This document shows positions 31,913-40,990 of a DNA stretch of 64,000 nucleotides, in pieces; the first letter of the stretch is position 1, and each line of letters starts with the position of its first letter. The notes beneath the pieces are model-generated. The model did not search any database. It had not been told where the DNA came from and worked only from the letters and a program-made list of their open reading frames with translations. The translations under genes and the position numbers were made by a program. This DNA comes from Faecalicatena sp. Marseille-Q4148. GTDB taxonomy: Bacteria; Bacillota; Clostridia; Lachnospirales; Lachnospiraceae. Where the stretch lies: the NCBI GenBank assembly GCA_018228665.1, contig CP073692.1:2368046-2432045 (forward strand), given 5' to 3'.

Positions 31913-32329
31913 ATGAAAAAAGATGATTGTATTTTTTGTAAATTGGCGAATGGTGAAATCCCGACTGCAACATTATATGAGGATAATGATTTCCGGGTAA
32001 TTCTTGATCTCGGACCGGCATCAAAAGGACATGCACTGATTCTTCCAAAAGAACATTATGATAATTTATATGAGCTGGATGACGAGACTGCATCAAAAGT
32101 GCTTGTACTTGCAAAAAAGATGATTACAAGAATGACAAAGGCGCTTGGATGCGATGGTTATAATCTTGTCCAGAATAATGGAGAAGCAGCCGGTCAGACA
32201 GTTCATCATTTCCATCTGCATCTGATCCCGCGTTATAAAGACGATCAGGTAGGACTGGGTTGGAATATGGGTAAACTGACAGATGAGGATAAAGAAGAGA
32301 TATTAACAAAATTTCACGAGACGATATAG
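31913..32329 (+). CDS. HIT-family nucleotide hydrolase/transferase
   Basis: 138 aa. Histidine-triad motif HHFHLHLIPRY near the C terminus, with the N-terminal CIFCKLANGEIPTATLYED signature including a CxxC. Family members hydrolyse AMP-lysine, AMP-NH2 or dinucleoside polyphosphates. GAGGTG precedes ATG 31913, with a TATAAT about 30 bp upstream lacking a good -35. Located divergently from the kinase. Confidence 0.93.
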   Translation: MKKDDCIFCKLANGEIPTATLYEDNDFRVILDLGPASKGHALILPKEHYDNLYELDDETASKVLVLAKKMITRMTKALGCDGYNLVQNNGEAAGQTVHHFHLHLIPRYKDDQVGLGWNMGKLTDEDKEEILTKFHETI

Positions 32330-32383
32330 CATAATCAATACAAAGGATAAGAACCTGAGAATGAGATCCATAGGGATGAGGGT

Positions 32384-32950
32384 ATGAATAAACAAGAATT
32401 ACAAAATGAATTTTGGAATAAAATTTATGATGATTATGCTAAAGTGATTTTAAATATAGCCGCTGATATTTTGAAAGATGAACATCTGGCACAAGATGTC
32501 GTGCAGGAAGTCATGTATAAATATTATGTTTATCTTCGTGAAAATGATGTTGAATTTGAAAAAAGCTGGTTGATTAAAGTAACAAAAAATGTCTCCTTTA
32601 ACTTAGTGAAGAAGCTGAAACATGAATTGGACTATATAGATTTTGATCAGCTCCAGATAGAGGAGGATGAAATGATAAACGGATATTCAAGTACAGAAGA
32701 TGCATATATCCGTCAGTTTTGTCAAAGGGAAGCGGAAGAATTATGCAATCAGATTTTTGAAGAGGCAAAGCATGAACATAAGAACGCATACGAAGCGCTT
32801 AAGGCTTTGTATCAGAAGAAGGAAACACGAAAAGAAACTGCACATCGGCTTCATATGTCAGAGAATGCGCTTTATACAATGATGTCAAGAACCAAGGCAA
32901 AGCTAAAAAAGCAATATGGCAGTAAATACACAGAGATCACAAAGATATAA
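32384..32950 (+). CDS. ECF-like sigma-70 family RNA polymerase sigma factor
   Basis: 188 aa. Region 2 (AKVILNIAADILKDEHLAQD, VVQEVMYKYYVYL, then SWLIKVTKNVSFNLVKK) and region 4 (ETRKETAHRLHMSENALYTM, SRTKAKLKKQ). Between them is an acidic linker. A membrane-bound DUF4367-type regulator of the kind that usually follows such sigma genes lies 1.3 kb on (34223), separated by murG on the other strand. The pair may once have been adjacent. GATGAGGGT precedes ATG 32384. Confidence 0.88.
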   Translation: MNKQELQNEFWNKIYDDYAKVILNIAADILKDEHLAQDVVQEVMYKYYVYLRENDVEFEKSWLIKVTKNVSFNLVKKLKHELDYIDFDQLQIEEDEMINGYSSTEDAYIRQFCQREAEELCNQIFEEAKHEHKNAYEALKALYQKKETRKETAHRLHMSENALYTMMSRTKAKLKKQYGSKYTEITKI

Positions 32951-32955
32951 AACGA

Positions 32956-33041
32956 ACTGTTGCAAAAAGATTTTAAATACAAGGCAAGTGTCGGAAAGCT
33001 CCGAAGAAATTGTCTGTAGATAAGTTCTATTTTGCAACAGT
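32956..33041. repeat. 86-bp element with 12-bp terminal inverted repeats
   Basis: ACTGTTGCAAAA (32956-32967) and TTTTGCAACAGT (33030-33041) are perfect inverted repeats around 62 bp, located between the sigma gene and murG. Ends reading GGG-ACTGTTGCAAAA resemble IS6-family termini (family knowledge). It may be a miniature element or a transcription barrier between convergent genes. Confidence 0.5.
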
Positions 33042-33072
33042 CCCATAAAGAATGAAATAGTTTTTTGAAGAA

Positions 33073-34137
33073 CTATTTTGCAGCCTGTTCAATCAAATGA
33101 ATGATTGTATCAATGGAATCCTGCTGAGAAGATTTTCTCATTGCACTGATATAGGACTCCCGATTGTCATATAGCTTGTGAATAGTATCCAGAAGAGAGG
33201 TATTTGTTAAATTCTCTTCTTCCAGTACAAGGCTGAAGCCTTGCCGTTCGAAGGAACGGGCATTCAAAATCTGGTCTCCGCGGCTTGCATTTGCAGAAAG
33301 CGGAATTAAAAGGGTAGGTTTATGCAATGCCAGAAGTTCACAGATTGCATTGGCACCGGCGCGGGAAATAACAATATCTGCAAGCGCAAACAAATCTTTG
33401 AGTTCTTCCTTAATGTATTCAAACTGGACATATCCAGGAAGATTTTTTAAAGAATCATCAATTTTTCCTTTTCCGCAAAGATGCACAACATGAAAATCTT
33501 TTAAAAGTTCCGGAAGGACGGCGCGGACTGCATTGTTGACTGCAACAGAGCCGAGGCTTCCTCCGATAATAAGAATCACAGGTTTATCCGCAGTCAGATG
33601 ACAAAAATCAAGGGCTGCGATTTTATTTCCGTGAAGAAGTTCCTGACGGATCGGGGAACCGGTCAGAACTGCTTTTTCTTTCGGGAGGTGTTCAAGGGTC
33701 TCCGGAAAATTGCAGCATACTTTCGTTGCGGAAGGAATAGAAAGTTTGTTAGCGAGACCCGGTGTCATATCAGATTCATGAATAATTGTAGGAACGTGTC
33801 TTCGCTTTCCAGCCATAACAACAGGAACAGATACGAATCCTCCTTTAGAGAATATGACATCTGGTTTTAGTGTTTTAATTAATTTATTAGCTTCGCTGAA
33901 TCCTTTTAATACGCGGAATGGATCAGAAAAATTCTTCATGCTGAAGTAGCGGCGAAGCTTTCCGGAAGAAATTCCGTGATAAGGTATTCCGAATTGTTCG
34001 ATTAGTTCTTTTTCGATTCCATTGTAGGAACCGATGTAATGGATATCGTAATTGAGTTCCTTCAAACGAGGAAGCAGGGCAATATTCGGTGTAACATGTC
34101 CGGCAGTACCACCGCCGGTTAATATGATGCGTTTCAT
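33073..34137 (-). CDS. murG: UDP-GlcNAc:lipid I N-acetylglucosaminyltransferase
   Basis: Makes lipid II on the inner face of the membrane, the last intracellular step of peptidoglycan synthesis. 354 aa, GT28 fold. N-terminal glycine loops ILTGGGTAGHVTPNIALLP, KGGFVSVPVVMAGK and HESDMTPGLANKLS; C-terminal IIGGSLGSVAVN and SRAGANAICELLALHKPTLLIP. It stands alone, away from the division/cell-wall cluster where murG usually lies. GAGGGGAAC precedes the ATG. It is inserted between a sigma factor and its probable regulator. Confidence 0.95.
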   Translation of the reverse strand: MKRIILTGGGTAGHVTPNIALLPRLKELNYDIHYIGSYNGIEKELIEQFGIPYHGISSGKLRRYFSMKNFSDPFRVLKGFSEANKLIKTLKPDVIFSKGGFVSVPVVMAGKRRHVPTIIHESDMTPGLANKLSIPSATKVCCNFPETLEHLPKEKAVLTGSPIRQELLHGNKIAALDFCHLTADKPVILIIGGSLGSVAVNNAVRAVLPELLKDFHVVHLCGKGKIDDSLKNLPGYVQFEYIKEELKDLFALADIVISRAGANAICELLALHKPTLLIPLSANASRGDQILNARSFERQGFSLVLEEENLTNTSLLDTIHKLYDNRESYISAMRKSSQQDSIDTIIHLIEQAAK

Positions 34138-34222
34138 AAAGTTCCCCTCCTAATATTTTCTACGATTATCTTAACAGATTTAAAAAAAAGTGCAAGATAA
34201 TCAGAAAGAAAGAGGCTGATGT

Positions 34223-35134
34223 ATGGATGAAAAGAAAGAATTATGCAATAAATCAAGTGAGAATAGAATAAAAAATCCTTCCGAACATTCTGAACAGACA
34301 GGGATGTCTAATCATTCTGTGCTGAACCCGACACCGGAAATGAAAGAACGGCTGGAAAAGCGAATTGAGGAATATGAAAAACAGAGAGAACTTCAGGAAC
34401 AGCTTTATGCGCAGTTATCCGAAGAAGACAGAGAAGCGTTGAAGCTTGGAAAAGAACTCCAAAGGCAGCGAAAGATAGAGGCTTCCTCAAAAGAATCTCA
34501 GCGAAAGAAAAACAGATGTACCAAATCTGGCAGTTGGAAGAAAAATATTGTATCAGCGGCTGCGGGAATCGGAATTGTAATAGCAGTGACCTCTGGCTTT
34601 ACTATTGCCAGTGTCGGAGGACCAAAACAGGCGTTGAAAATTGCGCGGGAGATGTTTGGAGAGAGAAATCGTATTACAATTAATGGTGTAACAGAAGAGG
34701 AAAAAAAAGAGTCTGGAATGGATAGCATGGATGCAGAAGAGCAGGCATATCAGCAGATTAAAGATGAATTGGGATTTGATCCGGTAAGACTGGGATATCT
34801 GCCGGAGGGGATGGTGTTTGAGGAGAGTGTGTTAGATGAAACATCACAAGATGCCTATTTATATTATAGAACAGGAGATAAAACAGTTTCTTATTTTATA
34901 AAAAAACATTATACAGAAGGTAAACTTTCGGCAGATATTGAAGATGAGATGATATCTCAATTTTATATTCCAACCAATGAAATTAACATAAAGATTTCAG
35001 AGTATGTAATAAAAGGCGGGATAGAAAAAAAGTATATGGCAGAATTTGTGTATAATGATACATGGTACTGCGTGGCAGGGCAGATTGAGAAAAAAGAAAT
35101 GGAAAAAATAATAAAAAATTTAATTTTTTTATAA
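34223..35134 (+). CDS. membrane protein with C-terminal DUF4367-like domain (possible anti-sigma factor)
   Basis: 303 aa. N-terminal cytoplasmic region rich in Glu/Gln/Arg (about 1-105, coiled-coil-like MKERLEKRIEEYEKQRELQE), one membrane segment (NIVSAAAGIGIVIAVTSGF), and an extracytoplasmic DUF4367-like domain (about 165-300: LGFDPVRLGYLPEGMVFEES, then the WYCVAGQIEKKE end). Such proteins usually follow ECF-like sigma genes and are thought to hold them at the membrane. The candidate partner is the sigma factor at 32384. AGAAAGAGG precedes ATG 34223. Confidence 0.75.
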   Translation: MDEKKELCNKSSENRIKNPSEHSEQTGMSNHSVLNPTPEMKERLEKRIEEYEKQRELQEQLYAQLSEEDREALKLGKELQRQRKIEASSKESQRKKNRCTKSGSWKKNIVSAAAGIGIVIAVTSGFTIASVGGPKQALKIAREMFGERNRITINGVTEEEKKESGMDSMDAEEQAYQQIKDELGFDPVRLGYLPEGMVFEESVLDETSQDAYLYYRTGDKTVSYFIKKHYTEGKLSADIEDEMISQFYIPTNEINIKISEYVIKGGIEKKYMAEFVYNDTWYCVAGQIEKKEMEKIIKNLIFL

Positions 35135-35189
35135 AAATGTGTAAGGTTTTTGTAAATGGATTGTCTAATATATAAAGGAGGCAATCAAA

Positions 35190-35630
35190 ATGAAAAAAAG
35201 AATACTTCAATTTATGGCTTTGATGTTAACTGTTAGTAGCATGGGATCAATTCCAGTGATAGCATCAGCGAATGAGAATACACAAAAAGAAACGTATTCT
35301 GAAGGATATACGGAACAAGTTCCGTATGGTGTCTATTTGCAGATGGGAACTTCCAGTATTAACAAAACAGGAACTGGAAAAATTTATGCCAAAGGTGTTA
35401 CTATTGCGGAAATGAATGTACCGAAAATTTCTGTCGGAGTTCGAGTAGAGCGTTTAATAGGAAATGCCTGGGTACAGCAGGATTATTTTTCCGCGTCAAA
35501 AACGAACACCTACACAGTAACAGCTAGTAAAACATTAACAGTACCAATCGGATATTTTTATAGAGTAAAGAGCATCCATACAGCACATACTGACAGTAGC
35601 AGTTCCTGGACGGAAGGTCTGTACATTTAA
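35190..35630 (+). CDS. small secreted protein (DUF6147-like)
   Basis: 146 aa. Signal peptide (MKKRILQFMALMLTVSSMGS, cleavage near VIASA-NE), mature part about 120 residues, rich in Ser, Thr and Tyr, predicted all-beta (GKIYAKGVTIAEMNVPKISV). I recall a family of small clostridial exported proteins designated DUF6147 with this layout; function is unknown. AAAGGAGGC precedes ATG 35190. It lies 55 bp after the DUF4367 gene and may share its transcript. Confidence 0.75.
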   Translation: MKKRILQFMALMLTVSSMGSIPVIASANENTQKETYSEGYTEQVPYGVYLQMGTSSINKTGTGKIYAKGVTIAEMNVPKISVGVRVERLIGNAWVQQDYFSASKTNTYTVTASKTLTVPIGYFYRVKSIHTAHTDSSSSWTEGLYI

Positions 35631-35708
35631 TTAATTGCTAATTCAGTAACTATCAACAAGATTATTTATCACACATCAATTAAGTTATTCAAGTAACCCG
35701 TCAACAAT

Positions 35709-35852
35709 ATGATTTTTGCAACAAGGGGCTCTGCCCGCCGCTTTCATAACATACAATACCAAATACCAAAAAACAATAATATGTAAACAACAAACCATAC
35801 AGCTCTTAATGAGCAAAGATGAAAGCGGCGGGCAAAGCCCCTAAAAAATCAT
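35709..35852. repeat. 144-bp long inverted repeat (REP/MITE-like)
   Basis: 24-bp arms 35724-35747 and 35819-35842 (AGGGGCTCTGCCCGCCGC at one end, GCGGCGGGCAAAGCCCCT at the other) differ by one base. Outer arms ATGATTTTT (35709-35717) and AAAAATCAT (35844-35852) extend the pairing. The 71-bp loop is A-rich. The arms are much more G+C-rich than the surroundings. The rest of this 460-bp gap holds only the possible remnant at 35892 and AT-rich sequence. Confidence 0.65.
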
Positions 35853-35891
35853 TTCTTTTCTTCTATAGATCAGCTTTAGTATAGCATTTCG

Positions 35892-35981
35892 GTAAAAGAA
35901 TCACAAGAAATAAAGAAACAGTTTCCATACTTTGCGGAACTTTTAAATGCAGTAAAAGTATATAAAAGGTTTCGTGTCTGA
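35892..35981 (+). pseudogene. possible 3' remnant of a degraded gene
   Basis: A 29-codon stretch after an upstream stop reads like coding sequence (VKESQEIKKQFPYFAELLNA, then VKVYKRFRV and stop) but has no start codon or ribosome site. It could be a fragment left by deletion, perhaps linked to the repeat just upstream. Very tentative. Confidence 0.2.
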
Positions 35982-36093
35982 TAATAAAAAACACCTCTCC
36001 GAAACAATTAGATTTGTAACGGACAGGTATCTTTTCATAAAATATATACAAATATATGCACATCTATAAGACATGTCTTGTTTGTCAATTTGT

Positions 36094-36360
36094 TTACTTA
36101 TTATCTTGTTGTTCTAATGCAAGTTTTAAAGCTGTAGCAAGCTGATCCGGACAGGAAGTTGATTTTGTTCCGCAGCGAATTCCTTCTAAACGGGAAATTG
36201 CTTCATGTACATTCATTCCCTGAATAAGAGATGCAACGCCTACTGTATTTCCCGGGCATCCGCCAACAAATTTAACTGACTTAATGATATCATCTTCGAT
36301 TTCAAAAAGAATCTGCCGTGAGCAGACACCTTTTGGTGTGTACTCCATAATATGTTCCAT
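36094..36360 (-). CDS. TSCPD-domain protein
   Basis: 88 aa. Conserved Cys pattern: GVCSRQILFEIEDDIIKSVK, FVGGCPGNTVGVASLIQG, RCGTKSTSCPDQLATAL. The CPGNT and TSCPDQLA motifs define the small TSCPD family, related to the C-terminal domain of vitamin-B12-dependent ribonucleotide reductase; stand-alone members have unknown function and may bind metal. ATG 36360 has TGGAGG 8 nt upstream; the ATG at 36375 overlaps that site. Confidence 0.9.
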   Translation of the reverse strand: MEHIMEYTPKGVCSRQILFEIEDDIIKSVKFVGGCPGNTVGVASLIQGMNVHEAISRLEGIRCGTKSTSCPDQLATALKLALEQQDNK

Positions 36361-36494
36361 GATAAAATCCTCCATTATTTACTGATTTATTTGCTAGGAT
36401 ATTATATCAAAGACATTTTAGGATTGCTACAATTATGTGAAATTTCTATAAATGTCTGCAATAATTGAGATTGTCTTTATACGGATATTATTGC

Positions 36495-36523
36495 TTGTAA
36501 AAGACTTAGAGAGTCTGTATAAT
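36495..36523 (+). promoter_or_regulatory. sigma-A promoter of mtnN
   Basis: TTGTAA (36495-36500), 17-bp spacer, TATAAT (36518-36523). The spacer contains AGACT-TAGAG-AGTCT, a small inverted repeat. Confidence 0.6.
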
Positions 36524-36563
36524 AGCAGTAATTATGAGATAGATAAAAAGGAGATTCTAAGTT

Positions 36564-37259
36564 ATGATAGGAATTATTGGAGCAATGCAGGATGAAGTAG
36601 AGACTCTGATCTCTGATATGAATGTAGAAGAAAAAACAGAATATGCATCTATGATTTTCCATAAGGGAAATCTATGTGGTCAGAATGTTGTAATTGTGAA
36701 GAGCGGCATTGGAAAAGTAAATGCTGCAATTTGTGCACAGGTTTTAGTAGATAAATTTCATGTGGATAAGCTGATTAATACAGGTATTGCAGGTTCATTA
36801 GATGCAGCAATTGATATCGGCGATATTGTTATTTCCACGGATATGGTTCAGCATGATGTGGATGCATCAACTTTTGGAGATCCGGTAGGACAGGTGCCAA
36901 ACATGGATGTATTTTCCTTTCCAGCAGATAAAGAGCTTATAGAAAAAGCAGTCGAAGCGAATACAGAGGCAAATCCGGATATCCATACATATACTGGACG
37001 GATTGTCAGTGGAGATCAGTTTATATCTGATAATGCAGTCAAAGAAAGACTTGTGTCACTCTTTGGGGCGAAGTGTACAGAGATGGAAGGAGCTGCGATT
37101 GGACATGCGGCATACTTGAATAAAGTTTCGTGTGTCATAATTCGTGCAATTTCGGATAAAGCCGACAATAGTGCAGAAGTAGATTATCCGGAGTTTGAAG
37201 CGAAGGCAATTATCCATTCTGTAAGGCTTGTGAAATGTCTTCTGAAAAAACTCGGCTAG
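36564..37259 (+). CDS. mtnN: 5'-methylthioadenosine/S-adenosylhomocysteine nucleosidase
   Basis: Cleaves adenine from MTA and SAH, recycling S-adenosylmethionine by-products and feeding autoinducer-2 synthesis if luxS is present. 231 aa. Signatures are GIIGAMQDEVETLISDM, KSGIGKVNAAICAQ, NTGIAGSLD, and the active-site region TEMEGAAIGHAAYLN with the substrate-binding Met-Glu, then ISDKAD with catalytic Asp. AAAAGGAG precedes the ATG. Confidence 0.96.
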   Translation: MIGIIGAMQDEVETLISDMNVEEKTEYASMIFHKGNLCGQNVVIVKSGIGKVNAAICAQVLVDKFHVDKLINTGIAGSLDAAIDIGDIVISTDMVQHDVDASTFGDPVGQVPNMDVFSFPADKELIEKAVEANTEANPDIHTYTGRIVSGDQFISDNAVKERLVSLFGAKCTEMEGAAIGHAAYLNKVSCVIIRAISDKADNSAEVDYPEFEAKAIIHSVRLVKCLLKKLG

Positions 37260-37410
37260 GATAAAGAGTATCATTTGATAAGATGCGACAGAAATCAGTT
37301 GGCGGAATGTAGAAATGTGGCGAACGATTTGGACTCCCTTTCCTTCTTTTTTGCGATATAATGTGTGCACAGTGAAACACAGAGAAGAAAAGAAGGAGGG
37401 AACAATTACA

Positions 37411-38250
37411 ATGTTAAGAACAATGGTAGATTATAATGTAATGTTCTATGTAATGGGAGTTGTGGCTGCAATAGGCGTTTGCAGTAAACTGGTTTCTCAA
37501 TTTGCACTGAAGAGACTTGTGCGTGCATCTGGAAACATGAATAAGAGTACACATAAGCTGATGAAACTAATGAGAGCAAAATACGAACATGCCTGTATGG
37601 TCAGTGACAAGGTACAGAATGTTGGGGCGTTTGTAGACAAGTACGTTTTTGAATATCGAATTTTAGGGCTTCGTCTGCATACATGGCAGCAGATGCAAAA
37701 GCAGACAATGTGGATGAGTGCATTGCTCGGTGCGCTCGGTGCGTGGATGCATTATTATGTGTATGGCATGGGAGAAGCAATTTATCGATATGCAGGAAGC
37801 GGTGCAGTGCTGATGATGCTTTTGTTTCTTTTGCATATTACAACTGATGAGAAATATCTGTTAAAATCTTCTAAAACATATATGATAGATTATCTGGAAA
37901 ATGTTTGTGCACATCGATATGAGAAGCTATATCAAAAAGAGACAGCGCTGAGATCTTCTTGTGAGCGGGAGCAACTTGTGAGTGAAGAAATACAGAAGAA
38001 TGGAGAAATCTTTCTTTGCGAGCCCATGGCAGATACAAAAGAAGAGAGCAGCAAAGAGGAGATATCTCCGGAGGCAGTACAGATACAGGAAGCACTTGCA
38101 AAAACAACTGCAGAAATGAATTTACAGATGGAAACATCGGACAGAGTTCTGACAGAAGAGAAGGAGCGGATCGAAGCAGAGGCTGATGCAGTACCGAGAG
38201 AGGCAATGATTCGGGAGATTTTGGAAGAATTTTTAGCGCAGCGTACATAA
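37411..38250 (+). CDS. membrane protein, function unknown
   Basis: 279 aa. N-terminal hydrophobic segment (VMFYVMGVVAAIGVCSKLV), a helical stretch (ALKRLVRASGNMNKSTHKLM), then two membrane segments (about 95-115 and 125-145) and a long Glu-rich cytoplasmic-type tail (about 180-279). ATG 37411 follows AAGGAGGG. I do not recognise a named family. It lies between mtnN and pgi with no clear functional link. Confidence 0.7.
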   Translation: MLRTMVDYNVMFYVMGVVAAIGVCSKLVSQFALKRLVRASGNMNKSTHKLMKLMRAKYEHACMVSDKVQNVGAFVDKYVFEYRILGLRLHTWQQMQKQTMWMSALLGALGAWMHYYVYGMGEAIYRYAGSGAVLMMLLFLLHITTDEKYLLKSSKTYMIDYLENVCAHRYEKLYQKETALRSSCEREQLVSEEIQKNGEIFLCEPMADTKEESSKEEISPEAVQIQEALAKTTAEMNLQMETSDRVLTEEKERIEAEADAVPREAMIREILEEFLAQRT

Positions 38251-38294
38251 ATTCAGATGTCTGCCTTGCGAAACGAATAAGGGTTTGCTAAAAT

Positions 38295-38334
38295 ATATCA
38301 CAGTAAGGGTTTTTACAACTTCTTACTGTGATAT
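38295..38334 (+). terminator. hairpin upstream of pgi
   Basis: ATATCACAGTAAG (38295-38307) and CTTACTGTGATAT (38322-38334), a perfect 13-bp stem with a 14-nt loop, followed by a weak T-rich stretch. Confidence 0.65.
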
Positions 38335-38390
38335 TGTATTTCTTCAGAGGATAGGATATCCGGATCAGAGATAAAAAGGAGTGTAGATCT

Positions 38391-39737
38391 ATGGCAAAAG
38401 TAACATTTGATTATGCAAAAGCGAATACATTTATCGGCGAACATGAAGTAGATAGTATGAAAGCATTAGCAGAGGAGGCAAAGAAACTGCTTCTGTCAAG
38501 AGAGGGAGCGGGCAATGATTTTCTTGGATGGATTGACCTGCCGGTTGATTATGATAAAGAGGAATTTGCAAGAATTCAGGCAGCAGCTGAGAAGATCAAA
38601 CAGGATTCAGAAGTGCTGGTTGTCATTGGAATTGGCGGTTCTTATCTTGGTGCACGAGCTGCTATTGAATTTTTGAGACACAATTTTTATAATATGGTTT
38701 CAAAAGAGATTCGCAAGACACCGGAGATTTATTTTGTAGGTAATAGTATTAGCAGTACATATATCAAACATTTAATCGATGTAATCGGAGATCGTGATTT
38801 CTCTGTGAATATTATTTCCAAATCAGGAACAACAACAGAGCCGGCGATTGCATTCCGTATTTTTAAAGAGATGTTAGAGAAGAAGTATGGAAAGGCAGAA
38901 GCTTCAAAAAGAATTTATGCGACAACGGATAAAGCGCGTGGAGCATTGAAAGGGCTTGCAACAGAGGAAGGATACGAAAGCTTTGTTGTACCGGATGATG
39001 TCGGAGGACGTTTTTCTGTGCTGACAGCAGTAGGGCTGCTTCCGATCGCGGTTAGTGGAGCTGATATTGAGAAATTAATGGAAGGAGCCGCATCAGGAAG
39101 AGAACTTGCGTTGGAAAAACCATTTGAAGAAAATGATGCGCTGAAATATGCAGCAATCCGCAATATTTTACACCGCAAAGGAAAGTCAGTAGAAGTTTTG
39201 GCGAATTATGAACCGAGTCTTCATTATGTAAGTGAATGGTGGAAACAGCTCTATGGAGAAAGCGAAGGAAAAGATCAGAAAGGTATTTTCCCGGCAGCAG
39301 TGGATCTGACAACAGACCTTCATTCTATGGGACAGTTTATTCAGGATGGTTCCCGTATTATGTTTGAGACCGTTGTGAATGTGGAGAAATCACAGGAAGA
39401 GTTGTATATTCAGGAAGAAAAAGAAGATTTAGACGGATTGAATTATCTGGCAGGAAAGAGCATTGATTTTGTCAATAAGAGTGCAATGAATGGTACAATT
39501 CTTGCGCATACAGACGGATCCGTTCCAAATCTTATGGTAAATGTTCCGGAACAAAATGAATTTTATCTTGGACAGCTTTTCTATTTCTTTGAATTTGCAT
39601 GTGGTGTCAGCGGATATATTTCAGGTGTGAATCCATTTAATCAGCCGGGCGTAGAGAGCTATAAGAAAAATATGTTTGCGCTTCTTGGAAAACCTGGATT
39701 TGAAAAAGAACGCGAAGAGTTATTAAAGAGACTTTAA
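38391..39737 (+). CDS. pgi: glucose-6-phosphate isomerase
   Basis: Interconverts glucose-6-phosphate and fructose-6-phosphate in glycolysis. 448 aa, the usual Firmicute length. SIS-fold signatures: [36 protein letters not shown], and the C-terminal [20 protein letters not shown] with the active-site region. AAAAAGGAG precedes ATG 38391. It links glgP-released glucose units (after phosphoglucomutase, not in this window) to glycolysis. Confidence 0.97.
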   Translation: MAKVTFDYAKANTFIGEHEVDSMKALAEEAKKLLLSREGAGNDFLGWIDLPVDYDKEEFARIQAAAEKIKQDSEVLVVIGIGGSYLGARAAIEFLRHNFYNMVSKEIRKTPEIYFVGNSISSTYIKHLIDVIGDRDFSVNIISKSGTTTEPAIAFRIFKEMLEKKYGKAEASKRIYATTDKARGALKGLATEEGYESFVVPDDVGGRFSVLTAVGLLPIAVSGADIEKLMEGAASGRELALEKPFEENDALKYAAIRNILHRKGKSVEVLANYEPSLHYVSEWWKQLYGESEGKDQKGIFPAAVDLTTDLHSMGQFIQDGSRIMFETVVNVEKSQEELYIQEEKEDLDGLNYLAGKSIDFVNKSAMNGTILAHTDGSVPNLMVNVPEQNEFYLGQLFYFFEFACGVSGYISGVNPFNQPGVESYKKNMFALLGKPGFEKEREELLKRL

Positions 39738-39755
39738 TATACAATAGAAAATGGG

Positions 39756-39781
39756 AGACGGAGCGATAAGCTCCGTCTTTC
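39756..39781 (+). terminator. terminator after pgi
   Basis: AGACGGAGC (39756-39764), loop GATAA, GCTCCGTCT (39770-39778), then TT. Confidence 0.65.
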
Positions 39782-39802
39782 GTGTACGGAGGAAGGAAAT
39801 CA

Positions 39803-40894
39803 TTGTTATCAAATCAAGTATTGCATAAAATTATTAAAGATATTGAAAGAATTTCAGGTGCACAGTGTTCTGTCTGGAATATGGAGGGAAAATGCATTGC
39901 GGGGGTTGAAAATACAACAGCTGTAATGAACCGGGAAGTACAGGAAGTTATTGAAGATGTTGCATGGCTGACAATGAAGTCAGTAAATAAAAACGTTTAT
40001 TTCGTTGTATCGGACGAAGGGATTCCGGTACAGATTTTGGCTTTGAAAGAGTATACGGGAGATTGTCAGTTAGTAGGAGAGATGGCGGTAAGTCAGCTTG
40101 AAAATCTGCAGCAGGCATACAAGGAACATTTGGATAAGAACAGATTTATTCAAAATCTGCTTTTAGATAATCTTCTGCTTGCGGATATTTACAATCAGGC
40201 AAAGCGGCTTCATGTAGAGAGTGATACAAAAAGAGCGGTCTTTTTAATTGAACCAAAGACATCAGATGATGCAATGGTCATGGAAATGCTTCGGGGAATC
40301 TATGCCGGAGATACGAAAGATTTCGTGACAGCAGTCAGCGAAGGAAGTATGATTTTGATTAAGGCGCTTGAAGAATCAGAAGGATATGAGGCTCTTTTGA
40401 AAATTGCAAAGACGATTGTAGATATGATGGAAACAGAAGCGATGGTAAATGTGCGTGTTGCATATGGTACTATTGTGAATGAATTGAAAGATGTTTCTAA
40501 GTCATACAAAGAAGCAGGAATGGCGCTGGATGTTGGAAGGATTTTCTATGCAGAGAGAAGTGTTCTTGCCTATAATGAGCTTGGAATTGGACGCTTGATC
40601 TATCAGCTTCCGGTATCGCTTTGTGAAATGTATCTTCAGGAAGTATTTGAAGGTAAATGTGTAGATCAGTTTGATGAAGAAACGATCGCAGCAGTCAATA
40701 AGTTTTTTGAAAATAATCTAAATATTTCAGAGACAGCAAGACAGTTATATCTGCACCGAAATACTCTAGTATATCGATTGGAAAAAATACAGAAAATGAC
40801 AGGGCTTGACGTAAGGACGTTTGATGATGCGCTGACATTTAAGATTGCGATGATGGTTTCTGAGCATTTGAAATTCTTAAAACAGAGAGAATAA
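39803..40894 (+). CDS. CdaR/PucR-type helix-turn-helix regulator
   Basis: 363 aa. The N-terminal sugar-diacid-recognition-like domain (IIKDIERISGAQCSVWNMEG) is followed by a GGDEF-like middle region and the C-terminal HTH_30 (FFENNLNISETARQLYLHRN, TLVYRLEKIQKMTG). CdaR proteins sense glycerate or sugar diacids in E. coli. The start is TTG 39803 after GGAAGG; the GTG at 39782 lies before that site. It sits directly upstream of an aconitase-family hydratase in the same direction, which may be its target. Confidence 0.87.
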   Translation: MLSNQVLHKIIKDIERISGAQCSVWNMEGKCIAGVENTTAVMNREVQEVIEDVAWLTMKSVNKNVYFVVSDEGIPVQILALKEYTGDCQLVGEMAVSQLENLQQAYKEHLDKNRFIQNLLLDNLLLADIYNQAKRLHVESDTKRAVFLIEPKTSDDAMVMEMLRGIYAGDTKDFVTAVSEGSMILIKALEESEGYEALLKIAKTIVDMMETEAMVNVRVAYGTIVNELKDVSKSYKEAGMALDVGRIFYAERSVLAYNELGIGRLIYQLPVSLCEMYLQEVFEGKCVDQFDEETIAAVNKFFENNLNISETARQLYLHRNTLVYRLEKIQKMTGLDVRTFDDALTFKIAMMVSEHLKFLKQRE

Positions 40895-40990
40895 TAAGCT
40901 GTGTGCGACAACAAGAATGACTTGTCTTTGATAATTTGCTGTGCTAAAATGAAAAGAATCAGAAAATAGATAAGACAGGAGGTTGTTTGC

